From assembly GCA_028714175.1 (NCBI GenBank), contig JAQTMV010000003.1, positions 1 through 64,000 on the forward strand: a DNA stretch of 64,000 nt. Reading direction: 5' to 3'. Shown in pieces: positions 1 to 8,240 of the stretch (positions are counted from its first letter, which is position 1; each line of letters opens with the position of its first letter). Both the position numbers and the translations under genes were made by a program. The notes under the pieces were generated by a model that did no database searches, had not been told where the DNA came from, and saw nothing but the letters and a program-made list of their open reading frames with translations. This DNA comes from Methylococcales bacterium (GTDB taxonomy: Bacteria; Pseudomonadota; Gammaproteobacteria; Methylococcales; Methylomonadaceae).

Positions 1-1
1 C

Positions 2-121
2 AAGAAAAGCATCGATACCTGTATCGCCGAACTCAGCACCCGCTTCAAGGCTAACATGCAAACTCTAATGACCATGAAGTTCCAATTGTTTTCTGAAAAA
101 GCCGAGAACTTGACCGTTTAA
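2..121 (+). pseudogene. C-terminal fragment of a plus-strand gene, possibly xseA
   Basis: An open frame enters from outside the window and stops at 119-121. It encodes a helical, charged peptide of about 39 residues ending in SEKAENLTV. Its pattern resembles the coiled-coil segment just before the conserved SPLATLARGY motif of the exonuclease VII large subunit, and it stops where that motif would begin. The opposite strand is the truncated end of a methyltransferase gene, so the two broken ends meet at about 120. This looks like a recombination junction. The XseA match is by eye only and weak. Confidence 0.3.
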
Positions 122-846
122 AGTATACTCATGAGCAATTGCTATAAACTTGTCATCAGAACGCCCTTTAGGGTTGTTTATATTTGCAATTTGCCCTATA
201 AAATTTTCGCTTCCAAACACTTCATCTAATAACAATTTAAGATTTGAAACTTCATTTTCATCAATACTGACAAAAATAACCCCATCTTCACGTAACAAAT
301 TCCGCGCCAGGTATAAGCGTGGGTACATCATCGACAGCCACACTGAATGAAACTGCCCGCTTTCTTTAGTGTTCTTTTTCCATAAATCCTGTTTGTTTAA
401 AAAGCCTTCTTCATTCGTTATGCCCACGCGTTTTTTATAGTCGCTTTGACGTTCGCTGTAATCATCAGGGTAAACAAAACTATCGTTGCCGGTGTTATAG
501 GGCGGATCAATATAAATCATCTTGATCTTGCCAAATAGGAACGCTGCAACACATGCAGAACTTCTAAGTTTTCCCCCTCAATAAAAATATTGCCGCAACC
601 CTCAGCCTCAATTCCGCTATCATCAGGAATTAAAGTGGAGCTGGTGGTTTTTTGAATCTCAGCCCGCGCCTCTGATTTACCAGCCCAACTTAATTCATAA
701 TGCTCATTATGAAATTCCACCTCATCGCCTAAAACATACCTTAAGCGATTAAAATCTATCTTGCCATCCGATATTACCTCAGGGAACAGTTCGCGTAACT
801 GCGCCACCTTTGCGGCTAAAACATCCAGGCTTTTATCTTCTATCAT
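65..846 (-). pseudogene. Broken type III-like DNA methyltransferase (Mod)
   Basis: Two frames together make the front part of a site-specific adenine methyltransferase of the type III Mod kind. The upstream frame (517-846) ends in VLQRSYLARSR. The downstream frame (65-520) starts with MIYIDPPYNTGND, which holds the DPPY catalytic motif. Intact relatives read straight through as SYFGKIKMIYIDPPYNTG, so one T appears lost near 525-530. The downstream part is also cut after the IAIAHEYTL region, losing the target-recognition and C-terminal parts. It would have modified DNA as part of a restriction-modification system; no Res subunit is visible. It is almost certainly inactive. Confidence 0.8.
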
Positions 847-856
847 TGACGATACT

Positions 857-1687
857 CTAGGTTAATTTTTTAATACTGGCATGACCGACAAGTGATTGAA
901 GCTGACTAATGGCAATGGCATTTAGTTTTTTTAACCGCTCACTCTGAGAAAGTCCCATACGGATAAATTCTGTATTCATGCTTTCAATATTAGCTAACAC
1001 CAGTAATTGTGCTACGCTGGCTTCTTCGCGCATATTGCCTTTTTTGTCCGGGTTTTCATCTCGCCATTGTTTAGCAGTTTTACCAAACAATGAGGCATTG
1101 AGTAAGTCCGCTTCATCGGCATACACATATTTTTCCTGATCGGCTGTAACTAGGTTCGGGATGATATGTTCTTTAATGGCCTCGGTATGAATAGCGTAAT
1201 TTAGTTTGGACAGGGTACGGTTAAGATTCCATTCCATGGATAGCCGCTGATTTTCGCTTTCTTTAAGGCGTTGAAATTCTTTGATTAAATATAGTTTAAA
1301 TTCTGGACTTAACCAAGAACCGAACTCAAAAGCAATGTCCTTATGGGCAAATGTGCCGCCATACCGTCCTGCTTTAGCAATGACACCCATGCCGTTTACT
1401 TTTTCCATCCACGTTTTTACAGAGAGTCGGAACCTGTTTGTTCCTGCTTCCATTCTAATTCCGTCGAATTCGACAGAATTAAAATTTGGGTTGTTCATCC
1501 GCTCCCAAACAGCAATAAATTCCAAAGTATTTTTATTGCGTAACCAAGTATCAATCAGGGATGTTCCACCATCAAAGTTTTGTACCATATCTGTCAGACT
1601 AATGTAGTCCTCATCACTATGTGAAATAATGCTAATCGCCGTACCCTGGACATTGATGCTTGATTGCTTGTCTTTTGCTGTGCTCAT
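857..1687 (-). CDS. KilA-N domain protein
   Basis: A 276-residue protein with an N-terminal KilA-N-like DNA-binding domain. Typical features are the YISLTDMVQNFDGG segment (about residues 28-41), IDTWLRNKNTLEFI, and GGTFAHKDIAFEFGSWLSPE (about 110-130). The C-terminal half is helical and charged, and ends in a SQSERLKKLNAIAISQLQSL segment. KilA-N proteins are common in phages and islands, and this subtype often sits beside type III methyltransferase genes, as here. The DNA target and role are unknown. It lies 10 bp upstream of the broken mod gene and was probably co-transcribed with it. Confidence 0.75.
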   Translation of the reverse strand: MSTAKDKQSSINVQGTAISIISHSDEDYISLTDMVQNFDGGTSLIDTWLRNKNTLEFIAVWERMNNPNFNSVEFDGIRMEAGTNRFRLSVKTWMEKVNGMGVIAKAGRYGGTFAHKDIAFEFGSWLSPEFKLYLIKEFQRLKESENQRLSMEWNLNRTLSKLNYAIHTEAIKEHIIPNLVTADQEKYVYADEADLLNASLFGKTAKQWRDENPDKKGNMREEASVAQLLVLANIESMNTEFIRMGLSQSERLKKLNAIAISQLQSLVGHASIKKLT

Positions 1688-1825
1688 ATTGCTTTTCCGT
1701 CCTATAAAAAGTGACCCATTGTGCTGTGCTTCGTAAAATAAATGTAGCAGCAGTTTTTGTTGCGTCTCTTAGGCTGCTCATTAATAATTTACAGTGCCAA
1801 AAAGTGAACTGAAAAATATCTCAGG

Positions 1826-2562
1826 TTACTTTCCAGAAACGCTACCTTTTTCCAAAACAAAGCCATTTAAGGCATCCAGCCGCCAGACTTGAGTTTCTCT
1901 AAGTACTTTAATGGCCTTGTACAGTTCGTTATCCAGCATGACTTGGTATTTAGCCAGTGCATCGCGTAACTGACCCAGCTGCAAGATAGCACGTTTATTT
2001 TGTATCGCTCTGGCTATTTCCAGCACTAAAGGGCGTTGTTCTGCTATTTTGATTTCATCTCGGCAGTATTTTATACGGTCGTAAAAAAACTCCAACGGTT
2101 CATCCCATATTTTAAATTTAGTTCAAATTCTTCAATAACAGACCTGCACCATTGATAATGTTTCTGATCAAACTCGGTTAAATCACTTTCTGAGACTTTC
2201 TTATCCGAATAAGTCAGGTTCAGTTCGGCATTAACGGCTGAAACAATACTGCTGGGTGTGTTACTTAATTCAATATGCGCTGTTTCTGATCTAACTAAAA
2301 GCCTTTGCCGCCATAAGGTAACGGCAATGCGTTCAACAAGCGATAGTTCCAGAGTACCCACCGGATTAAGCTCTGTTTGCAGTCCATCAAGCAAGAGCTG
2401 ATAGTCTTCCGGGTTTTCATCATTAAGAACCAGATGTTTTGAGAATAGGCCATGTTTAACCGCATTATTAGCTACAATCTTTTTCCCTTCTTCTGTTACC
2501 GGGCCGGTGGATTTTAAGGCGTTACTTTGGTTAGCTTTTAGCTGGATGATTGATGTTGTCAT
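1826..2562 (-). pseudogene. Frameshifted ANQxNAxKSTGP-family protein
   Basis: Two overlapping frames form one protein of a family widespread in proteobacterial genomes and islands, with no known function. The front (2071-2562) carries the hallmark ANQSNALKSTGPVTEEGKK followed by NAVKHGLFSK. The rear (1826-2095) carries the usual tail YQVMLDNELYKAIKVLRE. The frames meet at a run of seven T on the coding strand (A7 at 2083-2089), where a one-base slip joins SFF of the first frame to EFFYDR of the second. The break could be a mutation, a sequencing error or a programmed frameshift; the sequence cannot decide. Confidence 0.6.
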
Positions 2563-3064
2563 GGGTTATACCTTTTGTGCTGGATAATTGAATGTTGATA
2601 TTTTTCTGGTTGGGTTTGTTATCAGTCGTAAAACAAGGGCGTTCATAAACGGTTAATAGCCTGTCGCCATACTTTAGTTTTAACTTTTGGTAGGCTTCGT
2701 CCAACTCTGTGTTTGGCATTATCACGGTCAACTCAGAGATGGGCTTATCCTTTACTCGATAGCAATAAACACGGATTGCCTTTGCGGCGGCTTGCTCTGC
2801 CTCCTTGCGCGATAGGCCACCGTCAAACTCCATGATTGCAGCACGTTCTTCAACGTATTCGCGGATGCTTTCACTTTCAAATTTTACTTCGTTTACTATA
2901 TTTTCGTGGTTACCCTGGTTACCTCGGTTGCCGCTAGATTTAGCGGGCATTGTAGCGGTAACCGTTGCACAATTCTGGCGGTTACCCTGGTTACCTTTTA
3001 CGGTTTCAGACTCTTTAAGCGTTGTTTTTGGGGTGTAATTAGTGAAAAACTCCATTAAGCTCAT
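2531..3064 (-). CDS. Hypothetical island protein
   Basis: A 177-residue protein I do not recognise. Residues about 20-50 are a low-complexity stretch with GNQGN and GNRGNQGN, encoded by 9-bp-spaced GGTAACC repeats. After this comes a helical region with EYVEERAAIMEFDGG and LSRKEAEQAAAKAIRVY (about 68-105), a pattern I associate with small proteins next to primase genes. It overlaps the end of the DUF927 gene by 4 bp (ATGA type), so translation of the two is probably coupled. A replication-accessory role is a guess from position only. Confidence 0.6.
   Translation of the reverse strand: MSLMEFFTNYTPKTTLKESETVKGNQGNRQNCATVTATMPAKSSGNRGNQGNHENIVNEVKFESESIREYVEERAAIMEFDGGLSRKEAEQAAAKAIRVYCYRVKDKPISELTVIMPNTELDEAYQKLKLKYGDRLLTVYERPCFTTDNKPNQKNINIQLSSTKGITHDNINHPAKS
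2908..2995. repeat. GGTWACC array, copy 1
   Basis: Six GGTTACC/GGTAACC-type heptamers (one GGTTGCC) start at 2908, 2917, 2926, 2957, 2980 and 2989, giving spacings of 9, 9, 31, 23 and 9 bp. The array lies inside a coding region. An inverted copy with the same spacings lies at 4858-4945. Confidence 0.85.
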
Positions 3065-5082
3065 TGGCTAGTCTCACCTAAATTGACCGCATAAAACTTA
3101 CTGTTCCGGCGTTGTATCTTATGTTGTGTAGTTGGATGTCCATTACTATCACGAATCAGCCAACCAGCCTTAGTCAATGCTTCAATAACCCGCTTTTGGT
3201 CATAGCCGGTGGTCGCATCTTTCAAGCCAGCCGATGTGAAAAGATAGGTGCGTTCATCATTATGTCCATCTGAATACCAACCCGCCCTATCTGCTCTTAT
3301 GGGGGTACCATTGTCTACTTTTGGCGTAAAACGACTGTCACCATATCGGGCAATAAAGTCTATGATTGACTCCAGGATAACTTTATCTTCCGTAGCACCT
3401 ATGCCCCGATGATTACGCCATTGCTCGAAACATTTTAATGCTGCTTCCAGTGCTGCTCCTTCAGTCCATCCGGTTACTTTGTATCCGGTAGCTAATTCAC
3501 CCGCCAATGCAATCAAAGCAAATGCCCGCGCCGCACGATACTCTTGCGGTTGCATATTCTTTGACGTAAAAAGTTTAATTGCCTCTTCAAGCAATCCGCC
3601 AAAGTCTTGAGTATCATTCACCAGCTGTTCAAGGTAAGTAATCCCGGCTGCACCGTAATAATCCGAGGTGTTTTTTTGTAGGGTATCAGAAAATAATCGC
3701 CCATCTTTCATGCCATGCAATTCATCAAAGGCACCATAATTTCCGAATACAGGTATCTGCAACAAACGCACCGATTGACCGGCTTTAACGGATAGACCTT
3801 TTTCCTGAAAATGACTTTCCAGGGTTTTTTCGCCATTGGACAACAAGACTATTCGCCATTTATGCACAGGTCGCGCTGTCCCCTTCACATTAGCGCGTTG
3901 TTTGCCGGTGCCATTGCCTAACGCATAGATGATTTGATTAACTTCCCGTGCGTCAGAATCGCCCAACTCATCCAGTGCCAGCAAACCATCATTGAATAAT
4001 ACGGCAGCAGCTTCTAATCCATTACCGGTTGCTTTCCATGATTTTCTGAATCCTTCGCCGCCCCAGATAGACGCGGCAATTTTATGCCCCGTTGATTTTC
4101 CTTTAGAAGAATCTCCAAAGATATGAAAGCCAGCATATTCAATATGGCATTTTTTCAGTAATGCGCCTGCAAATCCGATGCTGGTTTGAAAGAGTAATAA
4201 AGGATTATCCATGCAATAACGGCTGATGTGTTGCTGCCATTCTTCCAGCGTTCCACGTTGCCCGTACTCGGCGGTGATTGCATGATCTGTTTGAAAAAAT
4301 ACATCATCACGATTACCGATAACCCTATCCGGCAAGATGAAACAATCACCATGCCAGCCAACTTTTAACGCACATTCAAGCTGTTTATTAGGTCGTTGTG
4401 ACTGCAAATAGCTGGGTAAATGATTGCGTTTATGGTGGTTTATACTTAAGCCTTTCCTGAGTAACTCCGCTCTTAACTCCTCACAGCTACCCGACAACAT
4501 ATCCAACGGCATTAACCATTTGCACCATCGATAACGCTGATTTTTAAAACGTAACATCAGGCCAAAGTTATGATCTGAACTGTCGCAACTGCCCGCATCT
4601 ATGTGGAGCGGGTCGCAGATATAGTCATCTGGTTCCGTTACATTGCCCTGCTTGTCAGTTTTAATGCCATGGTAATAAACTCCCGGCCTATTCTGGCCTC
4701 CCGAAAAACTAACCCATTCATCATAAACTGCATAGCAAGGTCTGTTAATTTTGGGTGCTTTTGCCTTTATTGGCGGTTCTTCGTTGGGGTCTATTGCTTC
4801 ATTAATCAGGTTTACCATTGAAAAGGTAGTTGCTAGTAAGGAAGCTTCATTATCAGGGGTAACCGAGGTAACCATTGCTTCATCTTGTTGGTTACCGCTA
4901 CAAGCCTCATCATTACTGGCGGTAACCGCAGTAACCGAGGTAACCATCAAATCAACAGATTTAAGTTGTTTTTCAGAGGTTTCGGGCAAAGCATCCGCCA
5001 AAACAGGAATATTGCTAACGGTCAAGTTCAAATCAGCTTCAGTAACCGTGTCTTGGGCTACTTTTCTCTTTTTAGCTGCCAT
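3061..5082 (-). CDS. DUF927-type helicase-like replication protein
   Basis: A 673-residue DUF927-family protein, an ATPase usually paired with a primase in phages and islands and thought to act as a replicative helicase. A variable N-terminal part (to about residue 110) contains a VTSVTAVT repeat and a PNEEPPIKAKAPKI linker. The DUF927 core follows, with Walker A GDSSKGKST, Walker B GLLALDELGD and a sensor-like KWRIVLLSNGE segment. The C-terminal part (about 560 on) looks like a small winged-helix region ending near HKIQRRNSKFYAVNLGE. I chose the ATG at 5082 because GGGAG lies 8 bases upstream; a GTG three codons earlier overlaps that site. It overlaps the primase gene, which fits an operon. 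Confidence 0.85.
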   Translation of the reverse strand: MAAKKRKVAQDTVTEADLNLTVSNIPVLADALPETSEKQLKSVDLMVTSVTAVTASNDEACSGNQQDEAMVTSVTPDNEASLLATTFSMVNLINEAIDPNEEPPIKAKAPKINRPCYAVYDEWVSFSGGQNRPGVYYHGIKTDKQGNVTEPDDYICDPLHIDAGSCDSSDHNFGLMLRFKNQRYRWCKWLMPLDMLSGSCEELRAELLRKGLSINHHKRNHLPSYLQSQRPNKQLECALKVGWHGDCFILPDRVIGNRDDVFFQTDHAITAEYGQRGTLEEWQQHISRYCMDNPLLLFQTSIGFAGALLKKCHIEYAGFHIFGDSSKGKSTGHKIAASIWGGEGFRKSWKATGNGLEAAAVLFNDGLLALDELGDSDAREVNQIIYALGNGTGKQRANVKGTARPVHKWRIVLLSNGEKTLESHFQEKGLSVKAGQSVRLLQIPVFGNYGAFDELHGMKDGRLFSDTLQKNTSDYYGAAGITYLEQLVNDTQDFGGLLEEAIKLFTSKNMQPQEYRAARAFALIALAGELATGYKVTGWTEGAALEAALKCFEQWRNHRGIGATEDKVILESIIDFIARYGDSRFTPKVDNGTPIRADRAGWYSDGHNDERTYLFTSAGLKDATTGYDQKRVIEALTKAGWLIRDSNGHPTTQHKIQRRNSKFYAVNLGETSQ
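4858..4945. repeat. GGTWACC array, copy 2 (inverted)
   Basis: Heptamers start at 4858, 4867, 4890, 4921, 4930 (AGTAACC) and 4939. Read from the other strand the spacings are 9, 9, 31, 23 and 9, the same as at 2908-2995. The shared core GTAGCGGTAACC is also kept. It lies in the variable N-terminal part of the DUF927 gene. Confidence 0.85.
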
Positions 5083-5926
5083 ATTTAACACTCCCTGCTA
5101 AGTGGTCGTTAAAGTCTCCTAACGTAGGCGGCAAAATGTAACGGCCATTGATAGCCAAGGCTGCTTCTCTCGCTGCTTTCTGACCCACTCCACTTGCATC
5201 ATTGTCACCACAAATGATGATTTCATTAGCTGGGTGATGCTTGCGGGTTTGTATTGCAATGACTGTTAGATTGCCAGCGCTGAAAGCTACGATGGTAAAG
5301 TGGCCTGTGGCTTCGTACAGACTCGCGCCGGTCGCCCAGCCCTCCGCAATTAAGATTGTGCCGCCAGGCTTTAAGTCTGCTGCATCGTTGATAAAACAAC
5401 ACGCGCCCTGTGCCTTGCCATTTTTCATCATCCGTTTTGATCCATCATCGCCAATAAATTGTAGGCTTACTAATACGCCGCTTTCATCATAGAGTGGTAT
5501 CACTAAAGAACCGCGATAACAACGCACTGAATAGGGCTTCACGCCTTTTTTAACAAGATATTGATGATTGATAACAGGTGTTGACCGGTTCCAGATATAG
5601 GCGGCTTTCTCAATTGCTTTATTATGGCGGGCTTTTTCTTCGGCTTGCCGTACTTGGGCTTGACGGTGGCGTTCAATGGCAAAATCAAAACGCGCTGCAT
5701 CGGATAGCGGCTTAAAATTACCTGCCATTTTCCAAATAACTTTTATACCTTGCTTCCAGTCCCCAAAAGAACCGGCTGTTCTACCATCCAGGTGCAGGAC
5801 ATACCAGCCGATAAGTTTTCCATCGATTTTGTAGCGGTGCAGATTTCCATCACCGATAATAGTATCTGGTGGTGTTGTGCCCTCGTCCTGTATAGCGGTT
5901 CTGAAATGATCTATTGCATTATTCAT
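5072..5926 (-). CDS. TOPRIM-domain DNA primase
   Basis: A 284-residue primase-like protein. The N-terminal part (about 1-100) resembles the DNA-binding end of island and plasmid primases (GWYVLHLDGRTAGSFGDWK). A basic helical linker follows (ERHRQAQVRQAEEKARHNKA). The TOPRIM domain spans about 150-280, with the acidic signature IAEGWATGASL and a later GDNDASGVGQKAA motif. It would make primers for replication of the excised or transferring element, together with the adjoining DUF927 protein. Its end overlaps the start of that gene. Its own ATG overlaps the stop of a 34-codon ORF upstream. Confidence 0.85.
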   Translation of the reverse strand: MNNAIDHFRTAIQDEGTTPPDTIIGDGNLHRYKIDGKLIGWYVLHLDGRTAGSFGDWKQGIKVIWKMAGNFKPLSDAARFDFAIERHRQAQVRQAEEKARHNKAIEKAAYIWNRSTPVINHQYLVKKGVKPYSVRCYRGSLVIPLYDESGVLVSLQFIGDDGSKRMMKNGKAQGACCFINDAADLKPGGTILIAEGWATGASLYEATGHFTIVAFSAGNLTVIAIQTRKHHPANEIIICGDNDASGVGQKAAREAALAINGRYILPPTLGDFNDHLAGSVKYGS

Positions 5927-6027
5927 ATTGAGAAACCTACTAAAGATAACAATTCAGACAGCTTAATCAGCTTGGCTTTAATGTAGGTGGTAATTGAGGT
6001 ATTTTTGAAACATTTGAGTTTTTTCAT
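5923..6027 (-). CDS. Possible small ORF upstream of the primase
   Basis: A 34-residue frame starts MKKLKCFKNTSITTYIKAK and ends SLVGFSI, with its TGA overlapping the primase ATG (ATGA). The overlap suggests coupled translation, but the peptide matches nothing I know and may be a leader or chance. Confidence 0.3.
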   Translation of the reverse strand: MKKLKCFKNTSITTYIKAKLIKLSELLSLVGFSI

Positions 6028-6149
6028 TTTGGCATTATCCTTATTGCCGGGTAATGCAATCCAAGCCAACATAAGCTCTAACAGCTCCGCATTGCAGTGG
6101 TATGGATTGCACTAAAACCCCGGACTTAAGCGGTTAAGTTTCGGGTTTT

Positions 6150-6320
6150 TTATCTGTTCAGGTAGGCTTCAAAGTCACTCCGCAAAACGCCTGTGCATCT
6201 TGCGGATAATTTGATTGTTTTGATCTCTGCGGCTTTAACTAAACGCCAGAAGGTTGATATTGAAAAGTCTGCTTGTTTGCAGACGGTTTTGGGGCGCAAT
6301 ACAAGCGTAGTTTTTGACAT
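6150..6320 (-). CDS. AlpA-family regulator/excisionase-like protein
   Basis: A 56-residue protein (MSKTTLVLRPKTVCKQADFS to SDFEAYLNR) with the MerR-like helix-turn-helix layout of AlpA regulators. It has a KTVCKQADFSISTFWRLVK recognition segment, the KTIKLSARCTGVLRSDFEAYL tail, and a usual short length. AlpA activates integrase expression in the cryptic prophage CP4-57, and related proteins act as excisionases. Here it lies between the replication genes and the integrase, all on the minus strand, which is the common order in P4-like islands. Confidence 0.75.
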   Translation of the reverse strand: MSKTTLVLRPKTVCKQADFSISTFWRLVKAAEIKTIKLSARCTGVLRSDFEAYLNR

Positions 6321-6838
6321 TAATTGTCCTAGTTTGCGCGTATTGAATTGACTCTTGAGCTGCCGTCATTCGTACCATACAGTATCAAATACTATCAAGT
6401 AAAGTTCAGAAAACTTAACTATTCATTGACGTATTAATTGAACATACTAAAATAAGGGCCGATGATTATACAAAATTGCCTTGTTGGGTTTCCCATCTTA
6501 AGGTTTAATTGTCTGTAACTAAAAAGAACAAAACATTACGCTGTACTTAAGTTAAGCCTAAGTAATCACTTTCTTCTCACGGTCGGTGGATTGCTTTGGC
6601 TTTGTTGTCTCTGTAATAATCACTACAGATCAAGGATAGGATATCAAGCATGGCTACTTTCACGGAAAAAAAATAGAGATTTTTCCTAATAAAGAGAATC
6701 AATCGAAAAATGACTTTCCAGGTGCTTGTTTTTTAAGGCACGGTTTTTTTAAAGGGTTTTTTCACAAATTATCTATATCTAGTTTATCCGCACTTGCCGC
6801 CATCTATATATAGTGTTTTTCTTAGTATCGAATCTTCA
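6321..6838. other. Non-coding gap between alpA-like gene and integrase
   Basis: About 520 bp of AT-rich sequence with no convincing gene. It holds one copy of the AACATACTAAA motif at 6441-6451, which also recurs upstream of the integrase and near the primase start. It probably contains the promoter of the regulator and integrase-binding sites. Confidence 0.5.
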
Positions 6839-8029
6839 TTAAGCAGTCTGTTTACCAAACTTACCCAATATCACATTGCTGTTATTTAGCAATCCGTCCA
6901 GATAGTCACCCCAAAACTGCAATAACTCTTTTCTCTGCTCCTGATAAGCGGCGCGGTTATATACGCCTCTAACGCCACTAATCTTATGATTTAAGCACTT
7001 TTCGATAACGTCAGACGTAAAACCGGCTTCATGCAATAAGGTTGATGCAGTGCGCCGTTGGTCATGAATCGTAAAGTGTGGGATCTCAAAATTTATGACC
7101 TTTAAACAATGGTTCAGCGTAGTTGGTTCTATCGGCTTACCATAGTCACCTACGCTAGGAAAAACCCACAGAGAATGACTCGCCAGCTTTTTTAATTCAC
7201 GCATGATTTCGACGGCCTGACTGGATAAGTAAACCACATGAACTATTTCGGTTTTACTATCCTCCGCGGGTATAACCCACTCTGCTTTATCCAGATCAAT
7301 ATTGACCCATAAAGCCTTGCAGGTTTCCGATTTGCGCGTCATGCACAACATCATTAAAAGCAAAGCTAATTTATTGCGCCGTGTTGCGTTTGAGTTGTAT
7401 AGTCCGGTTAAATATTGTTTTATTTCTTCTGGTGTTAGGGCGCGGTCTCTACTTTTCCCTTTGAATATATAGCGCGTGGGTACATGCACCGCCGGATTGA
7501 ATGTTACCTGTTGCTTGCTCAAGGCATACTCAAACAGACGTTTGATGATATTCCTTAACTCCAGTGCTACCGCGTCCGAACCCTGAGCCTTTTTCAACTC
7601 AACGATAGCTTGCACATCAACGATGGTTATATCAACAAGCAATTTATTCTTAAGTACCGGCAAAATATCCCTATCCAGATAACGGCGAATTCCCAGAGGA
7701 TTTTTTCGATCAACACATACGACTTTTTCATAATAGGTTTCAACGAATTCGCCAAATGTAAGCCCGGCCTTGGGCTGTTGACGCGGATCAATACCGGTTT
7801 TTAGAAGATGCTCTAATTCTTCTCGCTTATTTCGCGCGGACAATAGAGACATAGCCGGATATTCACCTATTTTGAACGGTGCTGCCTGTTTGCCTTTAAA
7901 TGTGTAGCGATATAACCAAACTTTGGAACCACTCGGATTGACACCTATAAACAAGCCTTTGCCATCCGCTATTGTGATTAATTTTGCTTGGGGTTTGAGG
8001 TTTTTTACTGCTACGTCAGAAAGTGCCAT
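6839..8029 (-). CDS. Tyrosine integrase (DUF4102 arm-binding type)
   Basis: A 396-residue site-specific tyrosine recombinase. The N-terminal DUF4102 arm-binding domain includes DGKGLFIGVNPSGSKVWLYR and KIGEYPAMSLLSARN (about 23-70). A core-binding domain follows, then the catalytic domain with the first Arg in CMTRKSE, HDQRR (HxxR), LNH and the final nucleophile candidate in VYNRAAY. The length is normal and all catalytic residues appear present. It should integrate and excise the island. It lies 193 bp from the 3' end of mnmE, which points to that end as the attachment site. Confidence 0.93.
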   Translation of the reverse strand: MALSDVAVKNLKPQAKLITIADGKGLFIGVNPSGSKVWLYRYTFKGKQAAPFKIGEYPAMSLLSARNKREELEHLLKTGIDPRQQPKAGLTFGEFVETYYEKVVCVDRKNPLGIRRYLDRDILPVLKNKLLVDITIVDVQAIVELKKAQGSDAVALELRNIIKRLFEYALSKQQVTFNPAVHVPTRYIFKGKSRDRALTPEEIKQYLTGLYNSNATRRNKLALLLMMLCMTRKSETCKALWVNIDLDKAEWVIPAEDSKTEIVHVVYLSSQAVEIMRELKKLASHSLWVFPSVGDYGKPIEPTTLNHCLKVINFEIPHFTIHDQRRTASTLLHEAGFTSDVIEKCLNHKISGVRGVYNRAAYQEQRKELLQFWGDYLDGLLNNSNVILGKFGKQTA

Positions 8030-8061
8030 TTCGCTTTTACCATCATAAGGTTACAATAAAA

Positions 8062-8123
8062 TTAGTATGTTGATAAAGTTAAAATGCGAAACATACTAGA
8101 AAACCTACTAAATTTAGTAGGTT
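8062..8123. repeat. Integrase-upstream AACMTACTARA motif cluster
   Basis: Four copies of an 11-bp motif lie between the integrase start and mnmE: reverse AACATACTAA at 8062-8071, AACATACTAGA at 8090-8100, AACCTACTAAA at 8102-8112, and its perfect mirror at 8113-8123. The last two form a 22-bp palindrome. More copies are at 5934-5944 and 6441-6451. They look like arm-type sites or operators for the integrase or AlpA-like protein. Confidence 0.6.
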
Positions 8124-8221
8124 GTCATGATAGTTTATGATTAATTTTTGATACAATAAATAACCTAAATTACTGTTATTTATTAATTTTTAATACGTTG
8201 TGAAATGACGTGAAATGAAGT

Positions 8222-8240
8222 TTATTTTCCAATACAAAAA
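8222..8240 (-). other. Probable attachment site at the mnmE 3' end
   Basis: The last codons of mnmE (TTTTTGTATTGGAAAATAA, for FCIGK and stop) closely resemble the site used by Salmonella genomic island 1 at the end of trmE/mnmE (TTCTGTATTGGTAAGTAA, from memory). The integrase gene is adjacent. I found no second copy within 1-8221, so the other junction is likely beyond the window's left edge or too diverged to see. Confidence 0.55.

Noticed and set aside
75-100. Possible second att copy (TTCCAAT shared with the mnmE end)
   Set aside because: Only seven bases match in a row; the rest does not align, so it is likely chance.
6641-6680. Tiny ORF ATGGCTACTTTCACGG near 6651
   Set aside because: Only eight codons and no ribosome site or conservation.
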